From: Methylobacterium sp. Leaf104
GTDB lineage: Bacteria > Pseudomonadota > Alphaproteobacteria > Rhizobiales > Beijerinckiaceae
Length of the DNA stretch: 64,000 nucleotides
NCBI RefSeq assembly: GCF_001422885.1
Contig: NZ_LMMZ01000023.1
Span: 373,138-437,137 of the forward strand
Reading direction: 5' to 3'
Part shown: in pieces, positions 51,840 through 58,261 of the stretch
How the letters are laid out: each line of letters opens with the position of its first letter
How positions within the stretch are numbered: position 1 is the first letter of the stretch
The notes under the pieces: generated by a model
The model's input: only the letters and a program-made list of their open reading frames with translations
Databases searched by the model: none
Told to the model about the DNA's origin: nothing
Position numbers and translations under genes: made by a program

Positions 51840-51870
51840 AATGCCCGCCGCGGTTTCCCGGGCGGGCATT
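51840..51870 (-). terminator. hairpin downstream of replication gene
   Basis: AATGCCCGCC (51,840-51,849) and GGCGGGCATT (51,861-51,870), perfect 10-base arms, 56 bases past the replication gene stop. Likely transcript end, although no long T-run follows. Confidence 0.65.
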
Positions 51871-51925
51871 GCTTGGGACGATGTGGTGCAAAGTCAGCCA
51901 AGTGAGAGTCTCGCGACCTCAGAGG

Positions 51926-53920
51926 CTAGTGTAGGACCCGCGGACGACTGCCACAAGGGGCAGGCCGTGGGTTAGCCATGGCGGCCCGGACCTCGGCATT
52001 GCGGTAGGGTTGGACGATGTGACGGCACCCGTCCTCGACTTCCCACTGGAGGGTTCTGAGGGCCTCAGCCTGTGCCGCCTCCAGTTGCTGGACGTCCACC
52101 CGATGCCATTCGATGTACTGGCGACTGGAAAGGTCGGCGACGAGGAAATGTTCGGTGAGGAGCGCCAGCCTCGCGGTCCGTTCCAAGGCCTTCCGGGCCT
52201 CCGCTTTCGCTGAGAGCCGGCGGTTCGGGGCCTTGGCGGGGGGCAGGGTCGGGGCGGCAGAGGCAGGCAAGACCACCCCTAGAGTAGCGTGACGCGGAGT
52301 GACCACTTCATCCGTAGACGTATCATCGATGGCGGCAGCCAGGGGGGCGATCTCCGTCTCAGTCACTGGCCCGGTGTACTCGATGGAGACGTCGAGCTCG
52401 ATGATGTCGATGTAGCGCCGTACGGTCGCGCGGGTGATGCCGAGGACCTGGGCGGTCTCGGTGACATTGAGCCCCTCCAGGGCCATCTTCCAGCAGGTCT
52501 GAGCCATGACCTGATCGAGTCTGGCGAGCTCGGCCTTGGTCTGGCAGCCCCGGGCCGCCCGGGCCTTGGCTGCCCGTTCCGCGGGCGTCATGGGGCGATA
52601 GTCGCCCCCGGTCGGCATGAGGCGCACGAGGCCGAGCTCGCGGGCGAGCGCCTGCGTGATGCCGATCTCGTCGATGATGCGAGCGGTGCTGTAGCCGTAG
52701 ACCGTGCTCCTCGTGCCGTCGCCCCAAGTGGAGGTCTCGCCCGCCTCGGCCCGACGCAGACGCTTCTCGACGGGACGCAGGTACGCCCGCAGGTTCGCCT
52801 CGGTGAGCTTGTACCCGACGCAGTAAGGGGCGAGTTTGGCGGCCCATTCCTCGGCGTCGCCGCCGGCGCCGGAGTACGCCCATGCCGAGGCGATGTGGTG
52901 CGCGATGCGTCCGCGAATGCGGCCGTCCTTCAGCCCCTGCGGGCCGAGGTGGGCGGCGACCTTCAGGAGCTCGTCCGCGATGGCGCCGTAGAACCCTGTG
53001 CCGTGGTTCGTCACCCGGGGGGCCTGCTGCGTGCGCCCCTCGGCCGCCGCCTGGGCCGCGAGGGCGGCCCGGTTCGCGTTGCACTCGGCGAGATACGCCT
53101 CCGTCTCCATACGCGAGAACGGCATGACCGCATCAGCGAACACCTCGAAATCCTGGCGCTCGACCTCGGCCCACGAGGAGGGCCAGACGAGGCGAACCGT
53201 TTCGCCGGACTTCTCGTTGCGCGTGCCCGCGAGCCGGTAGACGCGGGGCATGTCCCCAACGGCCATATCGAGGTCCATGCCATCCCACATGGCCTTCAGG
53301 CGGTCTGCCTTGGCCTGCACAGCCTCGTCGCGTGAACCCCGTCCGCTCTTGAGCGAGCCGCCCCAGAAGTGGTGGAGGGCCCGCTTGACCCGCCGCTGGG
53401 CGCTGGCCGGGAGGGGGCGTTCAGGCTGCCAGACACCCCAGATTCCGCGGCCCGAGAACGTAATGTGTGACGGACGCGGCACGCCGTTCTCGTCGAACCG
53501 CGACAGGAGTATGCCGGCGATCTCCTCGGGGGGCATCCCGAAGAACGGAGAGGCCTCGGTGATCTCGCAATCGAACCACGCGAAGGCCGAGATCTTCGCG
53601 AGGCCCTCGCCCTGGCGGGTGTCGTGAAATCTTTGGAGCGAGACGTGCGTGGCCTCGAAGGTCCTCAGGGCCCGTGGGAGGTCGCGCGGGCGGACGTCGA
53701 TGGACTGCTCGAAATTGTACCCCATGAGGGTGACTAGGCCGCGGCTCCGGGCCGGGTGCAGCACGGACAGGTGAGCGATCTGGGCAGCCAGGGCGTCACG
53801 CTCCACCGAGGCACGCGGATGCGCGCCGGCACCAGCGCCAATCATGTGCGCAGGTGGGAGAGAGGGGGACTGGAGGGATTGGGTCTGCACTGATCTCTCG
53901 ATGGCTGTGCGGGGCACCAC
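51926..53920 (-). CDS. replication protein with AEP/PrimPol-type domain and HTH
   Basis: Up to 664 residues from a GTG at 53920 with a weak ribosome site (ATG at 53845 is the alternative). Motifs of archaeo-eukaryotic primase-like replicases: AWFDCEI (metal-binding D-x-E) near 117, HITFSGRGIWGVW near 155, and DMAVGDMPRVYRLAGTRNEK near 220. A C-terminal part (about 470-510) carries an HTH, GLNVTETAQVLGITRATVRR, followed by low-complexity linker and a helical tail. Related proteins initiate or prime replication of plasmids and some phages. It lies alone between the lysis genes (divergent) and the late operon. Combined with the relaxase it suggests an autonomous episomal state. Confidence 0.75.
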   Translation of the reverse strand: MVPRTAIERSVQTQSLQSPSLPPAHMIGAGAGAHPRASVERDALAAQIAHLSVLHPARSRGLVTLMGYNFEQSIDVRPRDLPRALRTFEATHVSLQRFHDTRQGEGLAKISAFAWFDCEITEASPFFGMPPEEIAGILLSRFDENGVPRPSHITFSGRGIWGVWQPERPLPASAQRRVKRALHHFWGGSLKSGRGSRDEAVQAKADRLKAMWDGMDLDMAVGDMPRVYRLAGTRNEKSGETVRLVWPSSWAEVERQDFEVFADAVMPFSRMETEAYLAECNANRAALAAQAAAEGRTQQAPRVTNHGTGFYGAIADELLKVAAHLGPQGLKDGRIRGRIAHHIASAWAYSGAGGDAEEWAAKLAPYCVGYKLTEANLRAYLRPVEKRLRRAEAGETSTWGDGTRSTVYGYSTARIIDEIGITQALARELGLVRLMPTGGDYRPMTPAERAAKARAARGCQTKAELARLDQVMAQTCWKMALEGLNVTETAQVLGITRATVRRYIDIIELDVSIEYTGPVTETEIAPLAAAIDDTSTDEVVTPRHATLGVVLPASAAPTLPPAKAPNRRLSAKAEARKALERTARLALLTEHFLVADLSSRQYIEWHRVDVQQLEAAQAEALRTLQWEVEDGCRHIVQPYRNAEVRAAMANPRPAPCGSRPRVLH

Positions 53921-54010
53921 TCCCGCGAACGAAGACTATGTTAGCCGCGAGGACGACATCCACAAGTCCTCCACGTCATTGCATGGGGGCGTACCCTTAA
54001 CAGGGGCGGC

Positions 54011-54045
54011 CCCGAAGGTCCCGGAGGCCCGATCCTTCGGGTTTT
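54011..54045 (+). terminator. intrinsic terminator in lysis-operon leader
   Basis: CCCGAAGG (54,011-54,018) and CCTTCGGG (54,034-54,041) followed by TTTT on the plus strand. It is 135 bases before the first lysis-operon gene, which suggests control by antitermination or attenuation. Confidence 0.7.
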
Positions 54046-54150
54046 GGCCCGCTTGGCGACGAATCGGTATGTGCATTCTCGCCGGTTCCCACGCCCGGGG
54101 GAACGACCTGCTCCGGCACCCTGGTGACGCCGGTCCGACGCGGCTTTGCT

Positions 54151-54177
54151 GAGCTCCTGACCTGTCCAGGAGAGCTC
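54151..54177 (+). promoter_or_regulatory. hairpin hiding the ribosome site of the next gene
   Basis: CTCCT (54,154-54,158) pairs with the Shine-Dalgarno AGGAG (54,168-54,172); flanking GAGCTC blocks extend it. The GTG start is at 54,180. Confidence 0.45.
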
Positions 54178-54179
54178 CC

Positions 54180-54515
54180 GTGTCACACGTCTCGTCCCAT
54201 CGCGCCCGCGTCACCGACCACGCCGTTCGCCGGTTCGCCGAGCGCGTCCTGCACCGCACCGTTCCGGCCGGCCTGACCGACCGCCAGGCCGTGGGCGCGC
54301 TCCTGGCGCAGGGCGTAGACGTCGCGGACGCGCAGGCGCGCCTGGCGGCCTGGGGAGGCATCGTCCTGGCCGCCAGGCAGGTCACCGGGACCGTCCTCGT
54401 GCCTGAGGAGGGCATGCGCGTGCGCGTGGCCGACGGCGTCGTGGTGACCGTCCTGACGCCTCCGCCGCGTGTCCGTCCCGCCCGTCACCTCATGGCCATG
54501 GAGCGCGCCGCCTGA
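54180..54515 (+). CDS. hypothetical protein at head of lysis operon
   Basis: 111 residues from a GTG at 54180 after CCAGGAG. RVTDHAVRRFAERVLHRTVPAGL at the N-terminus, then DRQAVGALLAQGVDVADAQARL, and a short beta part with AARQVTGTVLVPEEGMRVRVAD. VTDHAVRRFAERV resembles small phage proteins of unknown role, and I do not recognise more. It is first in the plus-strand operon; a conserved hairpin copy follows its stop. Confidence 0.6.
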   Translation: MSHVSSHRARVTDHAVRRFAERVLHRTVPAGLTDRQAVGALLAQGVDVADAQARLAAWGGIVLAARQVTGTVLVPEEGMRVRVADGVVVTVLTPPPRVRPARHLMAMERAA

Positions 54516-54520
54516 CGGGG

Positions 54521-54541
54521 CGTGGCCTTGCACGGGCCACG
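54521..54541 (+). repeat. conserved phage hairpin, copy 6 (opposite orientation)
   Basis: CGTGGCC-TTGCACG-GGCCACG on the plus strand. All other copies read this on the minus strand. Since the genes here are on plus, the transcript again shows GTGGCC-TTGCACG-GGCCAC. Confidence 0.8.
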
Positions 54542-54601
54542 GGGCGGCAGGTCCCCTGGGGACACTGAGGCCGTCACCGGCGGCCATGCCCCCGAGGCCC
54601 C

Positions 54602-54805
54602 GTGTCCGCCCAAATCATCCCATTCCCCGAACGGCCGCTCGCCGACCCCTGCGGGGATCCGGTCGCCTGCGGTCACCTCGTCGAGCTCCCGGGCTCCGAG
54701 GGACGCACCCTGGTCTGCCTGCGCTGCGGGCTGGCCGGCCATGACGACACCCGCCTGACCGCCCTCGACGCGGCTCTCGCAATCGAGGAGGCCGCCGGTG
54801 CCTAA
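54602..54805 (+). CDS. small zinc-ribbon-like protein
   Basis: 67 residues from a GTG at 54602. VACGHLVELPG and TLVCLRCGLAGHDD give Cys/His pairs spaced like a zinc ribbon (C-x-H ... C-x-x-C). Ends in LTALDAALAIEEAAGA. It overlaps the endolysin start by 8 bases, so it is co-translated with the lysis genes. Role unknown; ribosome site weak. Confidence 0.5.
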   Translation: MSAQIIPFPERPLADPCGDPVACGHLVELPGSEGRTLVCLRCGLAGHDDTRLTALDAALAIEEAAGA

Positions 54806-55334
54806 CCTGCCCGCTCCCTACGCCTGGCTGGCTCGCGAGACCGGCCCGAATATTCTGCTGGAGGCCCTCGCCCTCTACGGGACCAAGGAGACGCCCGGCG
54901 CCGCCTCGAACCCCGCCATCCTGGCCTGGGCTCGCGAGACGGGCGTCGCCGGCGCCTACGTGAATGACGGCATCGCCTGGTGCGGCCTGTTCGTCGCGGT
55001 GGTGGCCAAGCGCGCCGGTTTCGAGCCGGTCAAGAACCCCCTGTGGGCCCGCAACTGGGCAACGTTCGGGACCAAGGCGGACAAGCCAAGCCTGGGCGAC
55101 GTCCTGGTGTTCGAGCGCGCCGGGGGCGGCGGCCACGTCGGCCTCTACATCGGCGAGAGCGCGACCGTCTTCTACGTCCTGGGAGGCAACCAGGGGGACG
55201 CGGTCAGCATCGCGCCCATCGCCAAGGGCCGCCTCCTCGCCGTCCGCCGTTGCCCCTGGAAGATCGCCCAACCCGCCGGCGTCCGCCCCATCCGTCTCGC
55301 CGTGACCGGTGCCCTCTCGACGAACGAGGCCTGA
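54798..55334 (+). CDS. endolysin, TIGR02594/CHAP-like peptidase
   Basis: 178 residues from a GTG at 54798. The papain-like amidase/peptidase motifs are AWCGLFVAVVAKRAGFE with catalytic Cys near 62, and GGHVGLYIGES with His near 113, followed by VLGGNQGDAV. DVLVFERAGGGGHVG is the typical block around the His. The family cleaves peptidoglycan peptide bonds. No signal peptide or membrane segment, so it needs a holin to reach the wall. It is followed directly by spanin genes. Confidence 0.85.
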   Translation: MPNLPAPYAWLARETGPNILLEALALYGTKETPGAASNPAILAWARETGVAGAYVNDGIAWCGLFVAVVAKRAGFEPVKNPLWARNWATFGTKADKPSLGDVLVFERAGGGGHVGLYIGESATVFYVLGGNQGDAVSIAPIAKGRLLAVRRCPWKIAQPAGVRPIRLAVTGALSTNEA

Positions 55335-55335
55335 G

Positions 55336-55755
55336 GTGACCGCGCTCCTCGGCCTCCTCGGATCCGGGCTCGGACCCGCTGGCATCGTCGCCGCCCTCGT
55401 GGCCGCGACGGTCGCCGCCTGGGTCTACCTCGGGCGGGCCGGGGCACTCGCGGTCGCGCTGCTCGGCCTGGTGCTCGTGGCGTACGTCGCCGGGGCCCGC
55501 CAGGCCACCGTCGCGGCCGACCTGGCGACCGCCTATGCGGACACCGCCCGGGCCATGGCCGCCCTTGCCGAGGAACGCCGCCAGGTCACCGCGGCCGCCT
55601 CCATCGCCGCCGCGGACGCCCGTCGGGCAATGGCGGCCGAGGACGCCGCGGAGGCCTCGACGAATCGCCTGCGCGATCTGGAGGCCTCCCTGACCGCAAA
55701 GGCGGACACGACCTGCGCCACGGCCGACGACGCGCGTCGTCTGAGGGACCTGTGA
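55336..55755 (+). CDS. inner-membrane spanin candidate (Rz-like)
   Basis: 139 residues from a GTG at 55336. Hydrophobic stretches at about 13-30 and 35-55 (GIVAALVAATVAAWVYLG and ALAVALLGLVLVAYVAG), then a periplasmic coiled coil rich in Ala/Arg/Glu (about 60-130) with Cys near the end (DTTCATADDARR). This is the layout of an i-spanin, although two membrane segments rather than one are unusual. It overlaps the lipoprotein gene that follows (GTGATG), as Rz/Rz1 pairs do. Confidence 0.7.
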   Translation: MTALLGLLGSGLGPAGIVAALVAATVAAWVYLGRAGALAVALLGLVLVAYVAGARQATVAADLATAYADTARAMAALAEERRQVTAAASIAAADARRAMAAEDAAEASTNRLRDLEASLTAKADTTCATADDARRLRDL

Positions 55756-56045
55756 TGCGCCTCGCCCTCGTGCCCGCCGTCGCCGCCCTCGGCCTCATGC
55801 TCGGGGGCTGCCCCGACAAGGCCGCTCTCGACCTCTCGACCCGGCCCAACCTGCCGCCGGTCCCTGCCGACCTTACCGCCTGCTTTGCGCGGGCATTCCC
55901 GGAGATTCCGGATCGGGCCCTGTCCCGTGCCGACGTCGTCCGGATCATCGCAACCGCCAAGCTCACGGACCGCGCCAAGACGGCGTGCGGCGAGCGGCTC
56001 CTCGCCTGGGCGTCCGACGTCCAGCGCGAGTACGGGAGACACTGA
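55755..56045 (+). CDS. outer-membrane spanin lipoprotein (Rz1-like)
   Basis: 96 residues: MRLALVPAVAALGLMLGGC is a lipoprotein signal with lipobox LGGC near 16-19, then a Pro-containing linker (STRPNLPPVPADLTAC) and a helical C-terminus. It would pair with the preceding spanin to fuse the inner and outer membranes at lysis. The ATG at 55755 overlaps the upstream stop. Confidence 0.75.
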   Translation: MRLALVPAVAALGLMLGGCPDKAALDLSTRPNLPPVPADLTACFARAFPEIPDRALSRADVVRIIATAKLTDRAKTACGERLLAWASDVQREYGRH

Positions 56046-56046
56046 C

Positions 56047-56490
56047 GTGGACGCCATCCTCACCACCCTCGTTGGCGATGCCAAGCCGCTCGCCCTGATC
56101 GCTGGCATCCTCGGGGCCGTGCTCCTGGCATGGCCCTGGATCCGGAAGAATTTCCGCGAGATCTCGGATGCCGAGGCCATCCGCGTGGCCGGCGACGCCC
56201 TTCGCAAGGAGATGGGCGAGCTCCTGGACAAGGAACAAGCGAAGGTCGTCACGTTGACGGCGTCCCTCGACGAGGCGTCGACGCAGATGCGCGGCCTCCG
56301 GGAGGAGAACGGTGGGCTCAAGGCCGACATGGCGAGCCTGCGCAAGGAGGTCCGGGCCATGGTCCGCATGTGCCTGTCCATGCGCCGGGCGATGCAGCGT
56401 GCCGTCGACACCGGAGACTGCGCACCCCTCCGCCTGTGGCTCGACCTAAACCCCGGCGACGAGGACGAGGACATGAGGCCCGCGGCATGA
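56047..56490 (+). CDS. membrane-anchored coiled-coil protein, holin candidate
   Basis: 147 residues from a GTG at 56047 (GGGAGAC upstream). One hydrophobic segment (about 13-32, PLALIAGILGAVLLAWPWI), then a coiled coil (about 60-110, LDEASTQMRGLREENGGLKA) and an acidic tail (DEDEDMRPAA). Position between spanin and small lysis-region genes suggests a holin or lysis accessory. The next gene starts within its stop codon (ATGA). Confidence 0.55.
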   Translation: MDAILTTLVGDAKPLALIAGILGAVLLAWPWIRKNFREISDAEAIRVAGDALRKEMGELLDKEQAKVVTLTASLDEASTQMRGLREENGGLKADMASLRKEVRAMVRMCLSMRRAMQRAVDTGDCAPLRLWLDLNPGDEDEDMRPAA

Positions 56491-56672
56491 CCCCGGCGGC
56501 CGGCCTCCTCGCGCTCTACTGCGTCGCCGCGGCGCCGTCGCCGTCCGTGAATGCGGACGTGCTCGCCGCTCTCCAAGGCGCCCCGGTGCCGGCCGCGGCC
56601 GCAAAGGCGGACGTGGCCCTGGCCATCCGGGCGGCGGCCGCCATGCGCAAGGGGGACCGTCATGGCCGTTGA
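56487..56672 (+). CDS. small exported-type hypothetical protein
   Basis: 61 residues: MTPAAGLLALYCVAAAPSPS looks like a signal or lipoprotein-type leader with Cys near 12, then Ala-rich helix (VLAALQGAPVPAAAA). Contains two copies of the interrupted palindrome in its DNA (56,543 and 56,597), which explain the VNADV and AKADV repeats in the protein. Overlaps both neighbours. Function unknown. Confidence 0.55.
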   Translation: MTPAAGLLALYCVAAAPSPSVNADVLAALQGAPVPAAAAKADVALAIRAAAAMRKGDRHGR

Positions 56673-56832
56673 GATCGCCACTCGTGCCGTCATCGAGGCC
56701 GCGAACGCCCTGGTGCGGTCCCGCCGGTGGTACCTCGAACTGCCCGACGACCGGCCCCTGCCGGACGATCTCGCGGCCGCCCTCGAACGGGCCCTCGCCG
56801 CCCTCAACGCCGCGGAGGCCTCCCATGTGTGA
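56662..56832 (+). CDS. small hypothetical protein
   Basis: 56 residues: MAVEIATRAVIEAANALVRS, then RRWYLELPDDRPLPDDLAAAL. All helical, acidic end. It overlaps the genes before and after by a few bases and thus belongs to the lysis-region operon. No family recognised. Confidence 0.6.
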   Translation: MAVEIATRAVIEAANALVRSRRWYLELPDDRPLPDDLAAALERALAALNAAEASHV

Positions 56833-57028
56833 CGCGGATCCCTGCCGCAGGGCCCTGACGCCCGTCGAGGAGGCCCGCCTGTTCGCCATCGACGCCCTCC
56901 GTGCCGCCCGTGCCGCGATGGCGGCGCCCGGGGTCCCCGCCGGCGAGGCCATGCTGGCGGTCTTCACCGTTCTCGCCGCGGCCGCCCTGTTCCCGGAGCT
57001 CGTCACGGATCCTCCCGCAGGGGGCTAG
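56825..57028 (+). CDS. small hypothetical protein
   Basis: 67 residues starting MCDADPCRRALTPVEEARLF, with a hydrophobic C-terminal helix (AMLAVFTVLAAAALFPELV, about 42-60) that could span the membrane. Two Cys near the N-terminus. Operon context only; a small holin-like or antiholin protein is possible. Confidence 0.55.
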   Translation: MCDADPCRRALTPVEEARLFAIDALRAARAAMAAPGVPAGEAMLAVFTVLAAAALFPELVTDPPAGG

Positions 57029-57055
57029 TGACGGTCGTTCCGGGCGGTGGATGAT

Positions 57056-57080
57056 GGGCTCCTCACCAACTCAGGAGCCC
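57056..57080 (+). promoter_or_regulatory. hairpin hiding a ribosome site
   Basis: GGGCTCCT (57,056-57,063) pairs perfectly with AGGAGCCC (57,073-57,080), which contains the Shine-Dalgarno of the GTG start at 57,084. Loop of 9 bases. Translation of the next gene would need melting of this stem. Confidence 0.6.
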
Positions 57081-57083
57081 CCC

Positions 57084-57353
57084 GTGAAGCCCGAGTACCT
57101 CGAACTCGCCACCAAGCTCAACGCGACGCGTCAGGGCTACATCCACGAAGTGGAGACCTGGAGCGGCCGCTCGCTCACCCAGGGCAAACCCGGGGCTCAC
57201 CGGGGGTTCGCCTTCGGGATCGAGCTCGATGCCGGCATCGAGGATGCCCTCTCGGGCGCGCTGCTGCACGAGCTCTACCGCCGGATCGCCTCCCTCGGCG
57301 TCGAGCTCCAGGGCCTCGGTCTCGACGTCGCAGAATACGCGGAGCCTTTCTGA
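57084..57353 (+). CDS. hypothetical protein
   Basis: 89 residues from a GTG at 57084. ELATKLNATRQGYIHEVETWSG at the N-terminus; a beta region KPGAHRGFAFGIELDAGIED; helical C-terminus LLHELYRRIASLGVELQGLG. Same leader (CTCAGGAGCCCC) as the gene at 60,790. No family recognised. Its ribosome site is in a hairpin. Confidence 0.6.
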   Translation: MKPEYLELATKLNATRQGYIHEVETWSGRSLTQGKPGAHRGFAFGIELDAGIEDALSGALLHELYRRIASLGVELQGLGLDVAEYAEPF

Positions 57354-57356
57354 GCC

Positions 57357-57893
57357 ATGGCCCGTACGAAGGAGGAGGCCCGGGCGCTCCGTGAGGCGGT
57401 GCTAGACCGCTGGGCGTCCGGCATGGCCATGGCCGAGATCGCCAGCGAATGCGGCATCACCCGCCCGTACGTCGGCGTCATCCTGAACGGCGCCCGGGCG
57501 AGGTTGGACCGCCGCGCCGGGTATCGCTACGCCGTCCACGGCCTCGTGCGGCTCTCGCCCGCGCCCGCCCCGGTACGGCCTGCGCAAGCCCTGACGCCGC
57601 CCGCCCCTCCACGTCCGGGCGGGAGGCCAGACCCTGCCCGCCGGGAGGCCATCCTCGACGCATGGGCGTCGGGACTCGATGCCCCCACCATCGCCGCCCC
57701 TCTCGGTATGCGGTGGCGGTCGGTCATAATGGTGGTCGTCAGGGCACGGGCGAAGGGGGACCGCCGTGCCCATCGCCGGCAGCCCGATGCGGCTAACGGC
57801 CTGACCGACGCGTACCGCCGGACCCTCGACCGGCTGGATCGCCTCTACGGGGTCCGCGCCGTGCTCCAGGAGGACGCCCGTGTCGCGGCGTGA
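57357..57893 (+). CDS. protein with two helix-turn-helix units
   Basis: 178 residues with an internal duplication. Unit 1 (about 10-48): LREAVLDRWASGMAMAEIA, then SECGITRPYVGVILNGARAR. Unit 2 (about 96-135): RREAILDAWASGLDAPTIA, then APLGMRWRSVIMVVVRARAK. The two are joined by a Pro-rich linker. It looks like a small DNA-binding regulator that contacts two half-sites, perhaps of this operon. The next gene overlaps by 14 bases. Family not named with confidence. Confidence 0.6.
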   Translation: MARTKEEARALREAVLDRWASGMAMAEIASECGITRPYVGVILNGARARLDRRAGYRYAVHGLVRLSPAPAPVRPAQALTPPAPPRPGGRPDPARREAILDAWASGLDAPTIAAPLGMRWRSVIMVVVRARAKGDRRAHRRQPDAANGLTDAYRRTLDRLDRLYGVRAVLQEDARVAA

Positions 57894-58152
57894 CTACGTG
57901 CTCCACGAGTGGCTGCCAGAGCATGGCACCTGGCTCGCCCTAGTGTGCTCCGTCCTTGCCGGCGTCACCGCGCCGGACGTCCCGGGCGCCGCGCAGGCCC
58001 TTGCCTGGCTGGGCGCGGCCGTGTTCTGGCTGGGGTTCCTGCTCGTCCTGCGCGCGCTCACATGGAAACCCTGGCCGGAGCCCGAGGCCGCGCGACGGCC
58101 GTATGCGGAAAACGTCGTGCCGCTGCGCCCTGGCCCGGACCGGCCGGCCTGA
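57880..58152 (+). CDS. small membrane protein, holin candidate
   Basis: 90 residues from a GTG at 57880 with CCAGGAGG. Two hydrophobic segments (about 17-30, TWLALVCSVLAGVT, and 38-62, ALAWLGAAVFWLGFLLVLRAL) and a charged Pro-rich C-terminus. Size and topology fit a class II holin. Lies at the end of the lysis-region operon. Confidence 0.6.
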   Translation: MSRRDYVLHEWLPEHGTWLALVCSVLAGVTAPDVPGAAQALAWLGAAVFWLGFLLVLRALTWKPWPEPEAARRPYAENVVPLRPGPDRPA

Positions 58153-58261
58153 TCGAGCACGCGAAAAACGAATCGCTATCATTCGTTGTCAGCCCCTCGC
58201 GGAGGGGCGTCCCCCCGGAGGCGCTGTAACGCCTCAACGGAGGGACTGACCCAGACAACGG
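58153..58261. promoter_or_regulatory. regulatory region before the Rha-type gene
   Basis: Contains the inverted repeat ACGAAT/ATTCGT (58,169-58,187 region) with an AT-rich centre that could hold a -10 box, then two hairpins: CCCCTC/GAGGGG (58,193-58,207) and GAGGCG/CGCCTC (58,218-58,235). Probably an own promoter with a structured leader. Confidence 0.5.

Larger units (their letters stand above)
53921..54179. promoter_or_regulatory. divergent intergenic region with attenuator-like terminator
   Basis: 259 bases between the minus-strand replication gene and the plus-strand lysis operon. Two promoters are expected. A terminator at 54,011-54,045 stands between any plus promoter near 53,950 and the lysis genes. 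Confidence 0.55.
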
